DNA of 35,993 nucleotides from Acanthaster planci (Eukaryota > Echinodermata > Asteroidea > Valvatida > Acanthasteridae): contig NW_019091614.1 of NCBI RefSeq assembly GCF_001949145.1, forward strand, positions 1-35,993, written 5' to 3'. The position numbers were made by a program, and so were the translations under genes. The notes beneath the pieces are model-generated. The model had not been told where the DNA came from. It did not search any database and saw nothing but the letters and a program-made list of their open reading frames with translations. Positions within the stretch are counted from its first letter, which is position 1, and each line of letters begins with the position of its first letter. Below are positions 10,100 to 35,993 of the stretch, piece by piece.

Positions 10100-10365
10100 C
10101 TAATGAGTGATTGTGCGGTACTGGACTATCGATCGCGATCGTTACTTTACCCGCTCTTTTCGTGGCGCGAAATGCGCAGGCGCTTGTTTTCTCACAGTCG
10201 AGCCCAGCCAGGCCTATAGCCTGCGCCTGTTAACGTACTGCATGCGACGTCGCGTAACACATCACAGCACGTGTCAAATGGCCTCGAATGTTACCATTTG
10301 TTTTTAGTCTTGCGAACGCCTAAAAAATCGTCTTTTTTCGTTTTCTCCTATATTAAATTAGAAAA
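10100..10365 (+). promoter_or_regulatory. IMPDH: CpG-dense promoter and 5' leader of standard IMPDH
   Basis: CpG dinucleotides cluster at about 10120-10260 (ATCGATCGCGATCG, GTGGCGCG, GACGTCGCG), unlike the surrounding A/T-rich DNA. GCGCAGGCGC at 10174-10183 matches the NRF-1 palindromic consensus typical of TATA-less housekeeping promoters. ATG 10366 has a strong context (AAAATGG). A pyrimidine tract and AG at 10341-10361 could serve as an acceptor for transcripts starting further upstream. Confidence 0.5.
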
Positions 10366-30403
<20,038 letters not shown>

Positions 30404-30494
30404 TAAAACACCACTTGAGCATGGCTGTTGAGGAGGGGGCGGGGATACACCCTCCCGATTAAAAAAAAACAGAATCCTCAGTTGACGAGAGCTA

Positions 30495-30975
30495 AAGTAG
30501 GGCTATTCCGAATATCTGGATATTCGATCGATTATCAAATACTATTTTCCAAATTTGAATATTTGAATTCAAAATTCATGAAAAGGAGAGGGGAATTTTC
30601 TTTGTTTTAACGAGAAAAATTGCACTATGGAGGCTTGTCTCAAGCAGATTGAAATGCAAAATGATTCAAAAAGTAAATTATTCATTAAACAATTTAAAAG
30701 GAATAGAAATTTTCAACAGGGCAAGAAGTATTGTTCATCTCTTAAATCTTGCTAAATCGTGGCTGGAGATACTCCTAGACTTGAGAAGTTATTACAGTGA
30801 TCAAAATGTACCATTGTGTGCATTATTACAACTGATTTTGTATATGGTGTGTTCAACAATCTGCCTGTCTGTACTGCGTTCTTATTCCTCCATGGTACAA
30901 CCGAATATTCAGATATTCGATCGAATTGAAGGTTGAATATTCGACTGGTGAATTATTCGACTTGACTCGGCCCTA
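30495..30975. mobile_element. A/T-rich TIR element with GAATATTCGA motifs
   Basis: The left end AGTAGGGCTATTCCGAATAT (about 30497) and right end ATTATTCGAC..CTCGGCCCTAAG (about 30975) are related in inverted orientation, and GATATTCGATCGA appears near both ends (30521, 30912). Noncoding interior; similar ends occur on hAT-type nonautonomous elements in animals. Confidence 0.4.
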
Positions 30976-31085
30976 AGCTAAAATGCAGTCACAAAAATTT
31001 GAGGCTTTGTATTTTTACTCCAGTGGGCAATGTATGGTAACTAATGACAAAAATATCTTGCTGACTTGTCAGAGCAGACAATAAA

Positions 31086-31169
31086 TTGGCCAATCACAAT
31101 GCGCAAAATCTGTCGACTCGGTGCACGTTTGGAAAAGGTCGACAAATTTCACACGTTGTGATTGGCCGA
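31086..31169. mobile_element. Palindromic CCAAT-bearing MITE, copy 2
   Basis: The left arm at 31086-31114 is identical to the left arm of copy 1 (4191-4219) except for one T to C change. The right arm at 31141-31169 is more diverged (GACAAATTTCACACGTTGTG). The loop keeps GTTTGGAAA.GGTCGACAAA. It lies in IMPDH intron 9. Confidence 0.65.
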
Positions 31170-31594
31170 TGTGTTGCAGACTGTTGGGGGCACACTTTTG
31201 TGAATCAACGGTATTTCAATTGGGTAAGTGAAACCACATTTTTTTATACCCCACATTTTTTCAAATCTGAAAATTGGGCCCTTTATATATACATTGACCT
31301 GTGGGTGAGCATTCTTGAATTGTCCAAAGCCAGACAAGAATTTCATCCTTACACTTTGATACCTCTGTGCCTGCATAGTAGCCTGGCTTCACTTGAGTCA
31401 TTACGAATGGTTCATGGGTGTCTTCAGTGTGAAAACATAACCCCTTTGACTTGAAGCATTCAACATGCAATGTAGAGTACCGAAGTGAATGCGTCGCACG
31501 CACAGGTATGTATGTGTGTGCAAGAACCAGGACGTGAACCAATGCGTGCGCGTACTCCATTCATTTGCATTACACATTCTAGTTAAAAATAGCA

Positions 31595-31642
31595 TCACAC
31601 ATCACACATCACACCTCACCATATATATATATATATATATTT
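31595..31642. repeat. CACAT repeat followed by (TA)n microsatellite
   Basis: Three CACACATCA-like units (about 31595-31618) precede a perfect (AT)10 run at about 31621-31640 and TTATATA. Simple repeat. Confidence 0.85.
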
Positions 31643-32023
31643 ATATACTTGTACATGTGAACCTTGAAACTTTTGAACTTGAAAACTTTTGCTTTTCCTT
31701 TGCAACATTATAATTCCCAAAATGACTACCGTCTGGATATCTGTTTGGTTTAGGATGGTTTAAATTCTAGGACTGTTGAGTTCAGTTTGTTTTGCTTGCT
31801 TCTTTTGGCTGGTTTTGTCTACAGTTTTTTTTATTTACATGTATTTTATAATTTTGTTTACCGGTATATGTGCTTTATGATTTCATTGTATATTATTTGC
31901 TTGTTTGTACAACAAAATTTGGGTTGAAATAATTAAAATGCATGTGTTTATAACTGGCAATCCCTTCATGTCTCCGGAACCATCTGAAGCTCTGTGACTA
32001 GAGTTGCTATGATAGATCCAGTG

Positions 32024-32100
32024 ATTTTCCGTTTAAAAAATGGGTATTTTCCGTTTCTCCAAATCCTGAATTCTGTTTCAGAAATTTATTTTCCGTTTCA
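32024..32100. repeat. Three TTTTCCGTTT repeats
   Basis: TTTTCCGTTT occurs at about 32024, 32046 and 32089 in a T-rich stretch. Function unknown; possibly a transposon remnant. Confidence 0.5.
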
Positions 32101-33545
32101 TACCTTAGTAAGCATGAAATAAGAGAGCAAGTTTCAAACTACATGTATGCATGGAAACCATTTGCCCAACCATACATATCGTCCCTCCCCCAAAAAAAGT
32201 AACGATTATTGTTTTGAAATACTCTGCAATGTTCCAACTTTTTTATAATTTTCTGCAGTGAATATTTTTTTAAACTCCACCCATAAATATGGCTTCCCCT
32301 ACCCCTTGATTTCCCACCGGCGTGCAATCGTGCTCGTCTCAAACTTGCTACGCTTAATCAACAGACATTTCATGTGCCAGTCCTCGAGTATAAAATCAGT
32401 TTACATTTAAATACATACATGTACAGTGAAGTCATAGAGTAGGTCTTGCATGCAACAGTCGTTGATCAAAATATGTTAATGTTGGACATCGACCCACCTG
32501 TTTATTAGGCAGTGGTGCAACAAAATTCAAAAAGTTTACGTTAAATCTGAGCCTTAAAATGTATGTTTGTGGCTGAAAACTTCACTCTCCATCAAGCACT
32601 TCCGAGGGCCCATTTAGCTATGGTACACCAAGCTTACTACATGTAGGTTTCATTTAAAGTCAAGAAATACGCAATTAGTCTTTCGTTTCACTGCCAAGGT
32701 TTTATCTTTTCACCTTGCGATACTAGCCTTGTCTCAAGGCATGTATATGGATTCACAGACTGAATTCCCCACTTGTGCAATAATCATATGTGTGAGTATG
32801 AACCTGTTTGCACCTTGATTTCATTGCTAGTGCAGTGCACGTGTGAACGGCCAATGTGTATACCATACCGCGCAGCTGCACTGTACCGCTTGCTGCTGCA
32901 CACTTGGGCCTCACGCACGCCATAGCGCTTGCAAGTATCGGTACCAGGGCGGACGACCACTATCATGTGGTGGAGTGGTGCCATTAAGCATGTTTCCAGC
33001 ATAATTCATTCATTAAAAGAAACATTTTAAAAGGGTTGGGCAGGCATTTACAGTGTATTTGTAGTACTTTGCAGAAAAGCTTTCTTTACTTCTTAAGCCA
33101 TTCTTTGTGGGAAATTTTGCAAGTTCCATTACAAGCAGTGGATTCCAAAGTGCTGATTCCGTGAAAACCGTGTGTTTTCCACCATCGCTGAAAATCACTG
33201 GCTGTCCTGTGAGTCAAGTAATCAAAACTTCTTGTGTTGATTGATCAAAATGGGTCAACTGGCCAAACAGATTGACTTACTAAAGACAATGCCAGACAAA
33301 CACCGTAATATTGAATATAGCGTAGATGATGTGCTCCCCTCCCCCCCTCCCCCCAGGGGTTTCATCTAGGGTTGAAATACCTGCCGGTCTAAAGTTAAAA
33401 AGTGCCTGCCCTCTCCCAGGAGAACTTGTAAAATTGGCACCCCTTCCTGCAGTCTGAGATTATGTTTCCGCTGCACCCAGAATTTTGTAAGGAAATGAAG
33501 GCTTGCTCGCCAGTGTTAAAAATTGGTGTTAAAAAAAGGGAGTTT

Positions 33546-33599
33546 GTAAATTTGACCAAATTTATTTATTTTGTAAATTTGACCAAATTTATTTATCTT
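33546..33599 (+). repeat. 27-bp tandem duplication
   Basis: The unit beginning GTAAATTTGACCAAATTTAT occupies 33546-33572 and is repeated at 33573-33599 with one mismatch near the end (TTATTTT to TTATCTT). The near identity suggests a recent local duplication. Confidence 0.85.
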
Positions 33600-33974
33600 G
33601 ATGAGACACTATCCAATATAACATTTGTGGCCCTTACAATATCTGTATTTCACAACAGAACAAATTTTGTGCTTAACATGTCCTTCATTAATTTCCCTCC
33701 CCCGGCTGTAAGGTTACCCCCACTGGAACGTCAGTGGTTTTGCTTTCCAATTATGTGTGTTGTTTTCCTTGCATTGTATGGATGCTTTTCTAATGACTTA
33801 CCCCACCTAGCCATTTTCTGAAAATGTGAAGGCTATTTTGTGGGCAAGTGTTGTAAAAATAGATCTCAACAGAATTCCCCCCCCCAGCTATCAGTAGGGG
33901 GGAACGGTTTCAAAATATGTGAACGTCCATGGTAAGGATATAAATTTATGAAATGAACTTTTCAGCTTTGTTAA

Positions 33975-35500
33975 ACTTTATTTATTTCTTTATTCTGGCA
34001 AAAAGACAATTTATAATAACAGTCACATTACAAAACACAAAAATACTAAGAATAGTAAAAGGCAGAAGCCAAGAATAGCCCAAGAAAGCTGTAACAAATA
34101 GCCTATTTCCATTGGGGTCCTCACAAAAAAGAAAAACATTTATACAGTACTAAAAATATTTAAAAATACACAGGTGGTTAACATAGATTTTGTTGAAAAT
34201 GTGTAAGATTTTGAAAAATAAACCATTTAAAATTTAAATTTTAAAATTCGAATTTTGATGACAGGTATATTAGGGCTGCTTTTTTAAATTTCAGAGAGTA
34301 TTACAACTTTTTACTTCATTGGAAAGCGAATTTCAAAAGTGTACTCCAGTATAGAAGAAAGTGTTGCATTCAGGCCCCTTTATACAGGGAACAACAACAT
34401 TGGATGTACTACTCCTCATGGAACAACTGTGCGTATTTGAAACTCTTGAAATTCTCACAAAGATAGTCTGGTGCCATATCATGAAAAATTTTATGATTCT
34501 GATTCAATTCAGCTGTATTACCCGATCATTTACATTTTATAAAAAACTCAACCTAGTCAATGCTGCTTGTCCAATATGAGATCTAGGACCTAGGCTTAGA
34601 ATAAAATGGACAATCTTATTTTGAGTTATTTGCAACCTCTTGTTTAGTGCAGTAAACAGTGCAGAAAACCAGGATGAGCAACAATAATCAAAATAGCATG
34701 TTATGAAAGTGGACCATAATTTACAAGATCGCTCATTTAAACAATTTGCATCTCTATATAAAAAACGTACTGCACTGGCCTTTTTGATGGCAAAATTGGC
34801 AACATTCTAATAATTTAAACTTTGATCCAGTGTAATGCCCAAGTAATTTACACAATATTAGAAGCTTATAATTTTCCCGTCACAAATCACTTCAAATTTG
34901 TCAACTCTGCTGAGTTTCTGTTTAGATCCAAATAGAACAGTCTCAGTTTTACCGACATGCAAAGATAGTTAATTATCAATCAGCCATTGTCTGCTTGATT
35001 CCAGCTCTGCACTCAGGCTATTGGCTATTGCTTGGGGGTCCTTGCCGGAAATAAAGATGGCACTGTCATCAGCATACAACAACAGATTTGATCCAACACT
35101 TCTTTGCATGTCGGAGCAACAGTGTCGAGAATTTGCTAAACAGTGTTTTTGAAATTGTCCCAGGCTTTGATCAATATCACTACAATATACGTTAGACCAA
35201 TCAGCATGGGACAGTCACAACAGAAAGTCCTCTATGCAATAGTCCCGATCATGGTAATATTATGGTCACTACACATTGGCTTTTTTGACACCTTGCAAGA
35301 ACAATAGATGGGAAAATGATCACTCAAACCCAAATTTTAAATCCCTGATTGGCTATTCTTGTCTCCATGGTTACAAATAACATGATCGAATAAAGTCGAA
35401 CAGGTATTAGAAGTACAGTTGGGATCTTTGATAAGTTGTTTAGCAATCAAACATTTCCAAAATATTTTTGTAATCCCTAAACTTAGTTTCAAAGTTCATT
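33975..35500 (-). mobile_element. Degenerate non-LTR retrotransposon (CR1/L2/jockey-like), endonuclease and RT remnants
   Basis: On the minus strand, a broken frame reads STLFDHVICNHGD and then GLSDHFPIYCS (35330-35310), the C-terminal SDH motif of an APE-type endonuclease. It is followed by LLLYADDSAIFIS with the reverse transcriptase YADD at 35076-35065, then SLSAELESSRQWL, KTETVLFGS, NYLGITLDQSL, RLQITQNKIVHFI and HDMAPDYLCENFKSF, the usual order of RT thumb and tail blocks. Several stops and frameshifts are present. Only about 240 nt separate SDH from YADD, far less than in intact elements, so most of the RT fingers and palm is deleted. The 3' end (about 33975) carries an AATAAAGAAATAAATAAA tail. 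It is inserted in IMPDH intron 9, antisense to the gene, and not functional. Confidence 0.88.
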
Positions 35501-35594
35501 CTTATTCAGTCTTAGGACTTTCAACACTAATGACCTCACCAAGTTTTTTATTCTGAAAACGTGATGTACATGTATGTGTGCGCTTGTACATGGT

Positions 35595-35636
35595 GCCTTG
35601 TGGGGTACCGGAACAATGGAAGGTACCCCACAAGGC
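35595..35636. repeat. Perfect 15-bp inverted repeat (GCCTTGTGGGGTACC hairpin)
   Basis: GCCTTGTGGGGTACC at 35595-35609 and its exact reverse complement at 35622-35636 are separated by 12 nt. The related words GTGGTACCCCACAAG (about 35730) and ATACCCCACAAG (about 35937) occur nearby, suggesting a foldback element of about 350 bp or an array of a palindromic unit. Confidence 0.7.
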
Positions 35637-35965
35637 CCGTTTTGATCCTTGGGGGTACTAACACTAACCCTCTAGGGTGTATGTAAAATCGTATTGAAAT
35701 TGGAGGATTTGGGACTGTTAGGGTTAAAGTGGTACCCCACAAGAATTTCACGAAATAGATATTTTAAATTTACTCAAAAAGGAGGAATTTTCAAGTGCCA
35801 TTCATCATCGCAAGTGTTTTATATAAGGGACATACAGTCGAAATTTCAACCCAGGAAACTGAATTTGGTTGAAATGGCAGTGATTTGAAATTTTGTTCAG
35901 GTTGTGTGGGAGTTTTGTACACAAGAACAAAGGAAATACCCCACAAGTATACATATGTATTGGCT

Positions 35966-35984
35966 TATGTGTGTGTGTGTGTGA
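35966..35984. repeat. (GT)n microsatellite
   Basis: A run of GTGTGTGTGTGTGTG-type dinucleotides lies close to the window end. Confidence 0.85.
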
Positions 35985-35993
35985 TTTTGTTTC

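Overview
The window is eukaryotic genomic DNA. Coding sequence is split into short exons with GT..AG borders, introns run from about 0.8 to more than 5 kb, and the spaces hold many degenerate transposon remnants. The mix fits a marine invertebrate deuterostome (echinoderm, hemichordate or cephalochordate-like): a vertebrate-grade IMPDH protein, a CR1/L2/jockey-type LINE, many short inverted-repeat elements, and very frequent AGGCCTA and ACATGTACATGT words. I cannot fix the species from sequence alone.

Left part, 1-6.3 kb, minus strand: a five-exon gene (coding exons 6244-5993, 4510-4339, 3960-3825, 2950-2862, 1972-1809). All junction phases agree and it ends in a clear stop. As modelled it encodes 270 residues: a Ser-rich, charged N-terminal part, a central coiled coil and an acidic tail. 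I do not recognise the family. Further exons may lie upstream of 6244.

Middle and right, 9.3-30.3 kb, plus strand: inosine-5'-monophosphate dehydrogenase (IMPDH), the rate-limiting NAD-dependent step from IMP to XMP in guanine nucleotide synthesis. Nine exons of the standard isoform are readable with full phase agreement (residues 1-334, through the catalytic-cysteine loop). The remaining C-terminal exons lie beyond 35993. A further open exon (9318-9496) joins in frame to the first IMPDH exon through a good acceptor at 10360-10361. It would give a 61-residue N-terminal extension ending in a basic cluster, driven by its own TATA-like promoter. The standard start sits behind a CpG-dense promoter with an NRF-1-like palindrome. 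The two genes are head to head.

The rest is repeats: two TTAA-flanked piggyBac-like MITEs, two copies of a palindromic CCAAT-bearing element, a dispersed repeat in three copies between 5.4 and 11.2 kb, several other terminal-inverted-repeat elements, a (GGAAA)12 array, and a 5'-degenerate LINE (about 33.97-35.5 kb, minus strand) that keeps endonuclease and reverse transcriptase signatures but lacks the DNA between them. No RNA gene, CRISPR array or prokaryotic feature was found. The items most worth following are the putative extended IMPDH isoform, the donor-like start of IMPDH exon 7, and the unidentified coiled-coil gene.
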